A DNA stretch of 64,000 nt, from the NCBI GenBank assembly GCA_030063045.1, contig JAQSEB010000194.1, positions 124,001 to 188,000 on the forward strand, given 5' to 3'. Under the pieces are notes generated by a model. That model saw only the letters and a list, made by a program, of their open reading frames with translations, was not told where the DNA came from and searched no databases. Both the position numbers and the translations under genes were made by a program. This DNA comes from Pratylenchus scribneri (taxonomy: Eukaryota > Nematoda > Chromadorea > Rhabditida > Pratylenchidae). This document shows positions 31,501 to 42,914 of this stretch, piece by piece. Position 1 is the stretch's first letter. Every line of letters starts with the position of its first letter.

Positions 31501-34090
31501 TTGATTTCAATACTGCCCTGTGAAATTAAAAACATGAGGAATTGGTCGCTGGGAGTCCTTCCGCCTTCGAATGTGTGGAAATGAAGAAGTCTGGGGTTGG
31601 CCGGGTCAATTTGATTCTTTTTGAAGCGGAAATTCTTTCCCCAAATTCCGCAACAACAATCCTTTGCATATTTTCGAGCATTTGGAAATTTTTTATTTCC
31701 AGTTGGAATTTGAACTTCAGGATCCATTGAGCATTTATTACAGACTATTTCACAAATAATTAAGTTTGGCACTTGACGCCGACACTTCAAAATATTTTTG
31801 ATCAAAACAATCCTATTTTCCACTTACTCGAACACCATTGATCAACATTTTCTGGTCCTGACAAGTTTCAATGTCGAAGAAAATGTAACGAATAGACTCA
31901 TCTTCTTTTTCTTCTTTTTCCTCTTCATTTTCCATTTTAAAAAAAAGTGGTTGAACATAACAATGGTGCTCTTCGTTTAATGATCGAATGGCCGAACAAT
32001 TTTGGCAAGGGAAAAATGTGGAGCATTCTTTGGCCCTTTCATTCGTACATACATGCTTTTTCCCTCTTTTGTAAACCTATTCAAAAAATTCTATTCCAAT
32101 TCCAATATTAAAAAATACTTACAACTTTATTACATTCGGGACAGAAAAATCTTTCCATGCAGATTGAAATTCCGCCTTTTTTCCCAATTTTTGCATGATT
32201 TTGAAAACATCGTTTATTGGGAAAATAAAATCCACATTTGGAACAATGAATGGGTGGTTCCTTTCCTCTTTTGCAGGGATAATCGGCCCCATAACCGTAG
32301 CACAAATAACAGCAAGCCACACAATTTTTATTATGCGATTTTTGATATTCAATTGCCTCACAATCAGGGCAGAAATTTCCACGAGTCTATAGGGGAAAAA
32401 AATTCAACATTAAATCGCCTAAAATCATTTTGAAAATAAATATGGTCTTATTCTATTTTTTGGAAAATTGTGGTTCAATTAAATGCATTCGAAGAATCAT
32501 ATGAAAGACTCAATTCATCTCCAAAATATTCCATTTGAATTAAAAATTAAATGAATTTTTTAATATTCGAATTTTATGCTGAGATTTTTCGAGTATTCTT
32601 CATAATTTCCATTTTATTATTTAAATTTATACCATTTGGTTATTAACTTTATTAAATGGCAAGTGTTTTCTTATCAAAAAACAAATTTTGAAAAATTAAT
32701 TCGGGCAGAAAATAATAACTAATAAAATCAAATCACAATATTAACATTTTCCAAAAAAAATTATCAATTCATTTTCTATTCCATTTAAGAATTTTAAAAA
32801 AGTCATAAATTATTTTATGATTATTCATTTTGAATATTCAAAATTTTAGAAAGAAAAGTAAATAAATTATTATAAATTTAACCTGCATTAGTTTTTTCAT
32901 ATTCAAAATTAAATCAAAATGGTTCCCTTGCAGCAATATAAAAATGTTGTTTCTGGCTGTTGATTTTCCTTTATAGACAACTTTGAATCCTTTCTCGGCA
33001 TTAATACAAATAAAACGGATTAGGCCGGGATATTTAGAATTGAATAATTTTTGTATTATGGCCAGATGATTGATGTTATATGAGCGGAGATTATGTTTTA
33101 TGCCAACAGTTTTAAGCAAAAATATAGACAAATCCTTCTGTTTATCCGGGTCGGCATAAAGAGAATTGAATTTGGATTGTTCCTGAAATGTAGCTGCTAA
33201 ACCCATCACAATCGAGCGGAATAAGCAGAGATTGTCATCGTTGTAAATGGGCAAGATTCCCCTTTTTTTGGCCATAAAATAAAGTTGCGGAGATTTGGGA
33301 AAACAACCACCAAAAAGTCGACGCCTCCTCCTCCATTTTGCATTTTTTGATTTGATTTTTTTCACTGTAATATTATATAAATTTCCATAATTAATTTTTG
33401 TCAAAAAACAATGAAATTATGCACAATTTTTGATCAACAAATTACTGTTTTAAAAAAGCGAAATGACCATTTTAAAGGTGAATATAATGGATTAATTTTT
33501 GGTTTTTTTCAAAATAAATTTTGATAATTTCATATTTTTTGATTTAATTTTGGATGGTATATTTTAATCTCTATTTTTGAAATATTCCATTATAGAAAAA
33601 CCTTTTTCTTTCATTCCCCACAGGCCATATAATTTGATCTGGTTCACAGTTTTAAAAATGCGAAATTTTCCTCCACTCTGCTTTGCGAGGAGCATTATGG
33701 CTTCCGCCATTGATTCAGCCGAATTTTGATCCCGAGGTCTCAACGGAACGAAAAATGGATAGTCCATATAATAATTTGTCCATTGTAGGGCCAGTTTTTC
33801 CGGGAGACCTTTTTAAAAAATGAAAAAATCAATTTAAAGCGGAATTAAGCACCATTGTAATTTTCCAATCTATTGATTAACGACTGAAAAATTTCCAATA
33901 AAACTTCTTTTGGGTCCCATGCACATTTCAATTTAAAAATTTGCAAATTAATAATCTCTGTGTATGAATTGCGGCTTGAAGATCTCGAATTTTCCACATT
34001 TAATATTTTCATGAAATCCCGAATTGTTGTTCCTTGTCTTTTCTTCCTCCTCCTTTTGTTTAAAACAATATCTTCCGGTTCATCGAACAT
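28529..34090 (-). CDS. Protein-primed DNA polymerase B of the Polinton (multi-exon)
   Basis: The reading on the minus strand is split by many short introns. N-terminal exons (34090-33845, 33812-33600 and about 33369-32883) carry YYMDYPFFVPLRPRDQN and NDDNLCLFRSIVMGLA, known at the start of Polinton polymerases. A Cys-rich exon (about 32392-32125) follows. Exonuclease motifs are FFDIETC (near 31880), LAHNGGKFDRHLL (near 31470) and YCSNDVQ (near 31010). Polymerase motif A, HFDI/VSMYPSVM, is split by a phase-0 intron (30230-30139). Motif B, LLNALWGKLC, is near 29345 and motif C, YCDTDSLF, near 29060. The terminal exon (about 28692-28529) ends with KKYQSVYKKGIV and LPFG. The last obvious donor (AG|GTAAAA near 28736) and acceptor (near 28693) do not keep phase, so a small frameshift is likely there. 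An upstream leader exon near 34264-34305 is possible. Confidence 0.88.
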
Positions 34091-34305
34091 AATTATTTTT
34101 GGAGCTGATTTGAACAAATCTGAAATAATTTAAATAGAAAATTGAGCAAATTTGATAAAATTCTTTGGATTAAAATGGAAAAATGACCAAAATTAATATA
34201 ATTTAATGGATTTTTCCAGCAAAAACTGGAATGAAAATCATTTTTGAATTTTTGCCTAAATACGGTGATCGATTTTTGGGGCTTCCCTTTATTCAAAAGA
34301 GTCAT

Positions 34306-34929
34306 TGTGACCAAAATAAATCCAAATGAATACACATCATTTTTCTTATTTAATTTTTAGTTTATTTTGTTCAATCAAATTAAAATAATATTTTCCCTTT
34401 TTTCCTTCCATTAATCAAATTATTTTTATATTTTCTCAGAGGGTTAAAAAAGAGAGCAAAAGGTTGGGAAAAGGCAATTGGCATTGCTCGTTTGGGCCAG
34501 ATTGCATTTGGAGATAAGAAGGTGGTAAATGGAGGCCAGGGAAAATGTTGGCCAAGGTGGAAATTGGCCTTGTTTTTGTGGCCCCAAGTTGTTGATGGAG
34601 GAGGAAAAAGGTTTTGGTGGAAAATGATGACTATCCCATATTATTTTTTCAGGAATGGGAAAGTTCATCATCGGTGATGGCAATAGAGCGGTAGATGGCA
34701 ATAGGGCGGTGCTTCTCAACAGCTTCATATACAAACCCGTCCCATTCATTCACATCTCCAATCAAGGTTCATTTGCCACAATAATAAAAATGTGGTTTTT
34801 TTTTTGGAGAATTCGGGGCAAAATTCTTTCTTCCCTCCATTCCAACATCCCTTCCATTTATCCAATTTTTATTCATTTTTTCACAAATTTCTTTATTTTA
34901 ATTAAAATCATTTTTCTTTTTCCAAAAAA
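34306..34929. other. Divergent promoter region inside the Polinton
   Basis: It lies between the polymerase (minus) and the zinc-ribbon gene (plus). About 34440-34750 is less A+T-rich and has open frames on both strands, with no domain. It probably contains the start sites of both genes. Confidence 0.35.
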
Positions 34930-35580
34930 TTAAAATGGAGGCATCCTCCTTTATTCCTTAAACAAAATCAAAATAAATTTCCAATTCCTTATATTCCACA
35001 AAAAGGCATTTTCCCTTTTTTCCATTTTTTAATAATTTAGTCACATTTAAATTAAAATATGTCTAAAACATTAAATTAGAGGCATTATTCCCTCATTTCA
35101 TTTCTGAAAAATCTAAAATATATGCCTCTTTTTCATTAGAATTTTGTCCTAATAATCCAATCTTAATCCCGTTTTACATAATCATCCTTCAAACATTAAA
35201 ATAGAGGCATCTTTCACAGTTTAATTTTTTGATAAATCTAAATTAATGCCCCCCCTTTTTCACATGGAATTTTGTTTTAATAATCCAATTATAATCCCAT
35301 TTTTATCCATTTTTTCAAAATATCCTAAAAATTAAAATAGAGGCATTCTTCGCCCTTAATATTTGAAAAAATTTAAATGCTTCTTTAATTTTTTGAAAAA
35401 TCCAAAATAATTGCCTATTTTTCATGTGGAATTTTGTTTAATAATCCAATCATAATCCATTTTTTAAATTTTATCCTATAAAATTAAAATAGAGGCACTT
35501 TTCCCCTTTAATCTTTGAAAAATTTAAAATAAATTCCTCATTTTCATTTGAATTTTGAATTAATAATTTATATAATTTTC
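34930..35580. repeat. Degenerate tandem repeat of about 125-135 bp, 4-5 copies
   Basis: The block TTAAAATAGAGGCA recurs near 34931, 35080, 35200, 35330 and 35485, each time followed by GAAAAATnnAAAATAA-like and TTTAATAATCCAATnnTAATCC-like segments. The array lies directly upstream of the zinc-ribbon gene and may be part of its 5' region. Confidence 0.65.
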
Positions 35581-35629
35581 AGAGAGAAGCTTCAATTTGC
35601 ACAACAAATCTCAAACCCTTCAACAACAA

Positions 35630-37400
35630 ATGGAATCTACCGATGATGAATGCACAAAAGGCTTTTTGCAAGGCGATGAGCTGAAGCAGCTGGGGGACGA
35701 AATGAGCTTAGCCGATGAATTCATGGGTGGGTGGAAAATTTTGAGGGAAATATTTTGATTATAAACAGGCCTCATTGGCAAAGATGAATTGATGGGAAGT
35801 GCAGAGAAGAAGGCCAAATTGGACAAAAAGGATGCCGCCAAACCGGAGGAAAAGGCAGAGGATGAGGAAATTCAAATTTTGAGCGGCAATTCGAAGAAGC
35901 AACCGCCAAAACTGAAACAATCCAAACTCAAAATGGAACCGAAGAAGAAGGCAAAGAAGAGTGCTCGCCCAATGAAAGAAAAGCCAAAACATGAGGAAGG
36001 CAAGTTTAAAATGGCTTTTAATTTATTTAAAAATTTATATTTTCAATTCATGAATTTCAGATTCGGAAGATTCCGAGCCAGTTCCAGTCAAGAAGAAGAA
36101 GGCTGCCAAAAAAGCAAAGGCTGATGGTGATTTTTTATTAATTTTATTGTAAAATCAATTCATTTTCCAGATTTGGAATCGGAACCACCGGCAAAGAAGA
36201 AAGTGGTCAAAAAGGCGAAGGATGATGGTAATTTTTTACAAATTTCAGTAAATTTTTAAAATTTATCTTCAATCCAGATTCTTCCGATTCTGACCGCCCT
36301 CCGGCAAAGAAGAAAGTGGCCAAAAAGACCAAGGACGATGGTAATTTTTTACAAATTATCTATAAATTTTTAAAATTTATATTCAATCCAGATTCCTCCG
36401 ATTCTGACCGCCCCCCAGCAAAGAAGAAAGCGATCAAAAAGGCCAAGGACGATGGTGATTTTTTACACATTTTACAATTAAATTTTAAAACAAAATTCCC
36501 TTTTTAGGTTCCGATGATGATTCCGGTTGGGAACCGGATTGGGAAAGTGACGATGGAAAAGAAGACGAGGAGAAAGAGGAACACAGCGATGATGGAGATG
36601 AATCGGAAGCCGGAAATGAAGAGGGCGGAAAAAAGGGTAAGCGAAAGTCTTTATTCAAAAATAATATTTTTCCGAAATAGGAAAATTCGATTGGATTTTC
36701 AAGACCAATCGCATCATCCAAACCTTCGGTCAATGCGGCGATTGCATTGAACAACAGAAATCATTGGACCCCGTTGTGATTCAAAACCGTCACGGTTTGT
36801 TCGTCCGATTGGTGCAATGCCGCAAATGCTTTTCCGCAAATGGACGCATCCGCCAAGTGCAGGAGGGATTTCTTGAGCGTGGAAAGTGTAAGTTTAAAAT
36901 GGAAAAACAAGTGATTTATTTTGTAAAATTTAGCCTTTGAATTCTTCGAAGAGACGGATGACTACAAAACGGCCGCAACCACCTATGTTCGAGCAATCGG
37001 CCAATGCCAGTACTGCCGCAACAAGATGGGCCGTTTGGAGGCGAGCAAAATGGTTGAGAAGGTAAAAATTTTTTGAAATAAAACATTTCAAAATTTATTT
37101 CCATTAGCTTGGGAAGAGCCACATCTGCCTGTTGTTGGCGCAATGTACGACCTGCGTAGAGCGCAATAAACAGCTGCAGCGTATGCACTGGGACGCCTTT
37201 TCATCCCTTTTCAAGGGAAAAAAGGGCGGCGGAGCAGGTAAAAATCTCGAAAAAATGACCAAACCTTTTCATTTCAATTTTTAGGAGGAGGCACCGGTGG
37301 CGGCAAAAAGCGCAAAATCAAACGGGAGGAGGATGAGGACGAAGACGATGATGCAGAGGAATTGATGCCGAAGAAAGCTGCCAAGAAGATGAAGAAATGA
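35630..37400 (+). CDS. Lys/acid-rich protein with two CxxC...CxxC zinc-ribbon modules, Polinton cargo
   Basis: Eleven exons join in frame to 428 aa: 35630-35726, 35769-35999, 36061-36126, 36171-36227, 36278-36340, 36392-36454, 36508-36636, 36681-36887, 36934-37061, 37108-37237 and 37285-37400. Intron 2 has a GC donor. Exons 3-6 are near-copies (PPAKKKVxKKxKDD units), showing recent exon-intron duplication. An acidic stretch follows. Then come two related modules: C254/C257 with C282/C285 (GQCGDC, VQCRKC) and C329/C332 with C360/C363 (GQCQYC, AQCTTC). The tail is basic then acidic. Such ribbons bind zinc and often nucleic acid or protein; the Lys-rich repeats suggest a nuclear, chromatin-bound protein. 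I do not recognise the family. Not a standard Polinton gene. Confidence 0.78.
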
Positions 37401-37712
37401 AGTGAAATTGGATGAAAATGAGGGGAAATTCCATGGAAAAATAATTAATCCCCCATCGTAGTTAGTTTTTGATTGGAAAAAATTGTTGAAGGACCCTTCC
37501 AATCATTTTTTGGGTCCGGAAAAACACAATACACACATATTTGGCAAATAAAATAAAATTTTCGTAATTCAATTTTTTACAATATTCTTTCAATCATTTT
37601 ATTTGTTCAATTTTATTTTGGGGATTTTCAAATTGTCAATTTTTTTGGACATTGGCATTTTTTTTTGGGCAATATTCGGCAAAAAAGGTCGGTTTTCCAC
37701 AATGTCCATTCA

Positions 37713-37870
37713 TATCAATCGGCTTTATGCCCCTTCAAACCCATTTGCCCCTACAAACCCCATCATTTCCAAACTAGTCAAATATCTTTCCGCTTCAAAA
37801 AAGGGCAGCACTCTCGAATGTTGGCCAAAAATCGCCTTTTTTGGAAAAAATGGGGCATCACAATACTACT
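37713..37870 (-). repeat. Right terminal inverted repeat of the Polinton
   Basis: It ends in ...CAATACTACT, the inverse of the left terminus. The outer 85 bp are identical to 17752-17836 in inverse, and the inner part is shorter by a small deletion. Confidence 0.93.
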
Positions 37871-37876
37871 GCCAAC
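37871..37876. repeat. Right 6-bp target duplication of the Polinton (GCCAAC)
   Basis: The direct copy of 17746-17751. In MATH-BTB C the uninterrupted site reads GTGGCCAACAACTTTAGG near 49582, and in B GCTGGCCAATAACTGAAGG near 41609. Confidence 0.9.
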
Positions 37877-38618
37877 AACTAGATCAGGAAGATATTTAGA
37901 TTAAAATATTCAAAATACAATATTATTTAAAAATACATCTTTATTGATGGAAAATGTTCCGGCGGTTCGATTTTCGACAATTTTTATCACCAAAGTTGTG
38001 GCCAATGGAGGAAAGCTAAAATTTAAATTTTTTCATAATTTCTTTTTATCCAGACAAATATGAAAATAGGCTCATGGCTCACCATTTCTCAACGCGTGAA
38101 ATCTTGATGTCCAATTCGATATCGAACGGTTCATCATCCACATCATAATACATTGACAGATTCCAATCACGAGTGTTGAATCCGTAGAAAGGACCAAAGG
38201 ATTGTGTCACCTCGTTGTCTGGATCGGCATGTCCAATGCACGCCGAGAAATGCACTTTGCACAGCCAAAGTGTGTCCTTGATATCCTCATTACAATATAC
38301 GTCCAAACACAAATTGGGTCCATTAACGCTTATTTCCATTCGCCTGTATGAATTTATGGATACTTTTATTTGATTTTTTTTGGAATGCAATAACATAATT
38401 TTGGCAATTATTTTCCTATAATCAAATATTTTGTGTTACAATCTCTAATCAAAATTACCTAAGAGAAATAATTTTTTTATTTAAAAAACAAAAGAAATTG
38501 TAGAATAGACTATTGAAAATATTGGCATGCTAAACAAACAAACTTTATATCCAATCAATAATAGAAAGTATCGTGCTTCTATTAAATTCACCTAGTTGCT
38601 TGTTTATAATTTTAAGAT

Positions 38619-38990
38619 TTGGAAATTGACGATTTCCGGAAATCTGCGTTGACGAATTTTGGAAATCTCGGCTTCTTGGCATCGTACAGACTCGAGAGTA
38701 GGCTCATTCGACTCGGCATGGTCGATTTACTATATGAAATTTCAATTACAGACCGAAATAGGGCTAACCGAAATAGGGCTAGGGTTAGGGTTAGGATTAT
38801 GGTTAAGGGTGGCATGGGTTTTAGGGGTTTGGGGCTAGGGTTTAAGGGAAAGGTCTGAAATTGAAATTTCATTGACTAAATCGACCATGCCGAATCGAAT
38901 AAGCCTACTCTCGAATCTGTACGATGCCTAGAAGCCGAGATTTCCAAAATTCGTCAATGCCGATTTCCGGAAATCGTCAATTTCCAAGAA
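38619..38990. mobile_element. Foldback MITE (GCCGAGATTTCC family), best-preserved copy
   Basis: The arms start at GGAAATTGACGATTTCCGGAAA and mirror at the right end. Inner blocks are ACTCGAGAGTAGGCTCATTC and ATGGTCGATTTACTATATG with inverse copies. The spacer holds AGGGTTAGGGTTA runs. It lies in intron 1 of MATH-BTB A. Confidence 0.85.
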
Positions 38991-39317
38991 TCGTTGTAAC
39001 ATATACACATTCATTGTTTATTTATATGAATTAGCATATTGATTACAAACGTTCAATCATTTATCATTTTTTGTCATTTGGCAGAAAGAAATATATGCCG
39101 AAAACGGCTTTATTTGACTACCATTTTTTTCATTAAAATAAATTTGTTACCATGAAAGTCCGCCAATTTCATGGATATTAGACAATATTGGTGGTTTTGG
39201 TATGTACAGCCATCCATCAGACAAATATAGCAAATCTTCCTTATTGGTTTTAATGCTAATCTTTCCGGAAGCAATGATATCATTGGAAACGCTGTTATTA
39301 TCGATGTTCTGGGCCAT

Positions 39318-40701
39318 TTTTCAATTTGATTCAAAATTAACAATTACATATAAAGCCAAAATGAATGGAAGTAGGTAAAATTTAAATTATCAAAATAAAT
39401 AAAACCCAAATTAGTGGGCTGAAAAGTGAAAACTGGTCAAATTTAAATGTGAAAAAATATAAATGTTTTTTTTTATATATGAGGGCTACTATTGTACGAT
39501 TTACAATATTTAAATGGTTGATCATAAATACCGAAAAAATGAATGTGTAATCCTAATTTCTACTAAAGAAATACATGAACTATTTATTTAGCTTTTTTAA
39601 TAGTCAAAAAAGATTTTAAAAGTCTTGAAAACTTATGTTTTGCCTTTTGACTAATTTAGCCTCATGTTCATACGAATTTTTTAAATTCTCCCTTTTATAG
39701 CCCATTCATATTTATTAATGCTACTTTTATTAATCAATTAAAACCAAAATGGGTCATATAAATGAATATTTGTAAATTTTGCTAATTGACCAATAAATTT
39801 GACCATATTTCGCTAGAAAAGCCTTCTATGGAGAGGAAAGGTGAATGAATGAATGAAATGAATTTGCATTGTGCTGCAGATTTTACTACTTTTTGAGGGC
39901 GGGTAGTGGGTGGAGGAATGAAAAATGAATGTGAAGATGAGCAAAAAATACAAATATTTATAGATACTCAACAAAAATGGAGGCATTGATCGTTAACCTC
40001 ATCGGTAGATATTAATTGTGCTTTTGGGAAATTGCTTGGAGTAATTTTCACATGAGAAAGGGAAGATGAAGTGCATTAAAAATGGAAAATTTAAAACAAA
40101 AAATAGGAATTTCTTGATGATGAATGCTGGGAAATTGCCCTACGGGCAAATTTTTCACTCATTTTTGTAGAAAATAAAATAAAGATTTAAATCTTTAAAT
40201 GAAACGATGATGAATGATGATTTTATCATTGAGATAGAAGTTGAGCGGGGAGAATCTCTTTTTGTCCATCCCATCACTGCTTTTTTTAAAGGGAAATGGA
40301 CTTTATGGAAATGAATAATTGGATGGTTTTGGTGATCTGTGAAAGGAAAAATGAGCGATAAAGAATTTTTGAATCTAGGACTAGGAGGCTTTCTCATCTT
40401 TACTCATTCCTGCTTTATGTGATACTTGGTCCAAATCCAAAAAGATATTTATTTAAAGGCAAAGGCACCATAAAATGACGAATAAAATAATAAATTGATG
40501 AATGAAAAAAATGAGGATGAATATAAGTATGTGTTAAATGTATTTCGTTGATTTTCTCACAAACCCAAAAGACATTTATTTAAAGTCACCATAAAATAAC
40601 GATTAAAATAATAAATTGATGATTGAGAAAGAAGGAGGAGTATACTGTATACATAAATGTAAATGTTGTATTATGCGTTGATTTTCTTGTTTATTCTGTG
40701 C
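39318..40701. other. Intergenic DNA between MATH-BTB A and B
   Basis: No gene is seen. About 40440-40700 is the 3' region of MATH-BTB B, with two related copies of the TTATTTAAAG...CACCATAAAAT stretch (near 40450 and 40575). Confidence 0.5.
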
Positions 40702-42383
40702 TTATTTGTGTCCCAAAATATCCTTAATTTTGTTGATTTGATCAGCCATCGAAGAAAGCCGTGGCTTTTTTGAACGAACAGCATCATCTATTGCCTCTAA
40801 AGAATCGCTCATTTCCTCGGTCTTTCCGGCCATTATAGCTTTCAATCGATCTTGGGTGTTTGGAGAAAGGCGTGAATGAATGCCAGCGGTTTTTGTAAAA
40901 TCCTTCATCAATTCTTGGATGCTCAATCCATTCAGGCAATGCTCCTTTAAATAAATCAAGTTTGGAGCGAAAATTTTTAAATGAATTTTGGAATGATAAT
41001 TGCTCTGCTGAGCTTTTGTACTATGTTTATCGAATATTATAAGAAATTTTGATAAATAGTTAAAAAATTGGGGAAGGTTTTTAAAGCATTTTCCCTCTTT
41101 ATTGAACACAATTATGTTTTTATTTTTCCAAACATTTTATGTGTTGCAAAAAATATTTTATGCTCCTATTTTTCATTACTTCTAATAATTTTATTCACTT
41201 GCATTCTTTCTCTTTTATTGAACTGTCTGACCTTAAGATTGTTCAGCTCCGGGTATTGATCGGCAAATTCAAGCAAATCCATTTTGGGAGGATAACGCAT
41301 CAAAATTTTTTTGCAATAATCCACCAAAATGGACATATCATATTTGATTGATAATTTTGTGATTTGGATAGCAAAATCACATGCCTTCCATCTGAATATT
41401 TAATTTTTTTTTTTGAATCACAATTGCCATTCAGAAACTTGAACATGAACATGTAAGCCATACCGCCCATGGTCATTATTGAATAAATCATGAAGCTGAA
41501 TGCTCGCACATCAAAATCCTCGGTTTCCACAATTTCAAAATAATTGTTCGCCTTTTTCTTGTCGCTCCAATCCCCGAAGAATAAATTGTGAAAATAGTTG
41601 GAATAGCTGGCCAATAACTGAAGGGGCATTTATCAATATATGCAAAATTATTGCTAAATATATACATTTTTATTGATTGCAAATGTTCCGGCGGTCCGAT
41701 TTTCGTCAAGTTTTATCACCAAAGTTGTGTCCAACGGTGCAAAGCTAAAATTTAATTTCATTCTATCCAATAAAAATAAAAATAGGCTCACAATTTTTGA
41801 ATGTGCGTAATCTTGATTTCCAATTCGATATTGAGCAATTCTTCATCATTCCTATATTTCGGATTCTTGAAAAGCCAAATATAAGTGTTGAATCCGTATA
41901 CAGGACCGATGCAGTCTCTTATTTTTCTCCCTGAATTGCCATACCAACAGCTCATCGACATATACACTTCGCACAGCCAAAGCTTGTCCTTCACATCCTC
42001 ATTGCAATAAACGTACAAATCCAATTGGGGGTTTTGGTTGGGTCGAACAACTTTTCGTACCTCAATTCGCCTGAATAAAGTTGACTAGATTTTTTTGATT
42101 GTTTGATTGTCTTTCACTGATTAAGTGACCATTTTGGGAATTTGACAAACAAAAAAAATATATTCAGAAATTGCATTATTTGACTTTTATTAAATTATAA
42201 TTTTACAATTATTCATTTTAAAATTAACCAAGAAAGTCCGCCAATTGTATGGATGGTAGAAGACACTGGTGATTTTGGGTTACCTGCATCATCCTCCAAT
42301 TCCTTTATAGTGGTTTTCATGATAATTTTGTCGGAAGCAATGATATCATCGGAAATTTTGTCATTATTGATATTCTGAGTCAT
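40702..42383 (-). CDS. MATH-BTB protein B
   Basis: The gene has the same exon order as A and C. The N-terminal exon is from ATG 42383 to about 42239 and ends with IGGLSW. The MATH exon (about 42070-41788) has YCNEDVKDKLWLCEVYMS and IELEIKI. A linker exon near 41745-41665 follows. The BTB exon (about 41620-41430) has SNYFHNLFFGDWSDKKKAN and FEIVETEDFDVRAF. Further exons give the BTB back end and the helical tail (LKEHCLNGLSIQELM, LSPNTQDRLKAIM), with the stop at 40702. It would act as a CUL3 adaptor recruiting MATH-bound substrates. No damaging mutation is evident, though exact splice sites in the middle were not all resolved. Confidence 0.75.
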
Positions 42384-42914
42384 TATCCGATTTGTTTGAA
42401 GCTTTTTTAATTAATAAAATAGATCTAGTGAAAATAAAAAAATATAGAGACCCAGTTTTATATGGCTGTAATAATGTGGCAAAATTTGAATTGACACATT
42501 TATATTATGATTGGCGTACTTGAATGAGTTTTGAACTTTGCTTTGAAAAAGGCTTTACTTTGTTTTGTTTAATTAATTTTGATAAAAAAAAAAATATTCG
42601 AGAGGATGAAATTCCATCAAAATATAACTTATGAAAATTATGTTTCGAAATTGGAAAAAATTAACGAGGGGATTCGATGGTCTGGTTTTTTAGTAAGATT
42701 TGAATGGAAGAATATTTTTGGAAAGGCTTCCAAATGCCTTGGGTCACAACTCTTTGGGGAATGAAAATGGACAATCCAAAAGAAAATTTCCTTTTTTTGT
42801 CTGGGTCATATACTGTAGAAGAAAAAGAACAAGCGACATTTGAAGATTAGTGCTGATTGATGGGGAGATTGGAGAAGAAAATTTGCCTGGAGCAGAAATG
42901 CCAGCAGATTATTT
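42384..42914. other. Intergenic DNA upstream of MATH-BTB B
   Basis: Probably holds the promoter of MATH-BTB B on the minus strand. A 61-codon plus-strand frame (42579-42764) has no support. Confidence 0.4.

Larger units (their letters stand above)
17752..37870. mobile_element. Polinton/Maverick virus-like transposon, 20.1 kb, near-complete but partly decayed
   Basis: The boundaries are set by inverted repeats whose outer 85 bp are identical, and by a perfect 6-bp target duplication. Left to right the element holds: TBP-like and PAZ genes (minus); ATPase, small basic protein, unknown ORF (split by a hAT MITE), integrase-chromodomain, penton-like, protease, pVI-like, major capsid and membrane protein (plus); DNA polymerase B (minus); zinc-ribbon protein (plus). 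Replication and integration genes plus a capsid gene set are diagnostic of Polintons, which may form virions. The insertion point is inside the BTB exon of a MATH-BTB gene; paralogues show the empty site. The nonsense and frameshift lesions in capsid genes mean this copy is probably not autonomous. Confidence 0.95.
37871..39317 (-). pseudogene. MATH-BTB gene A, 5' (MATH) half, severed by the Polinton
   Basis: The start is ATG 39317, and the N-terminal exon ends with EIGGLSW before a GTAACA donor. The next exon (about 38345-38080) encodes the MATH domain middle (CNEDIKDTLWLCKVHFSA, SFGPFYGFNTRDWN, DIELDIKIS). A further exon near 38025-37945 has FPPLATTLVIKI and NRTAGTFSINK. Then come a few bases of the BTB exon before the insertion. 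It continues, in gene order, at 17745 downward. Intron 1 contains the foldback MITE at 38619-38990. As a truncated transcript it would encode a MATH-only protein. Confidence 0.83.

Noticed and set aside
38750..38850. AGGGTTAGGGTTA run as a telomere or subtelomere
   Set aside because: Only two or three repeats inside the spacer of a foldback MITE; nematode telomeres are usually TTAGGC.
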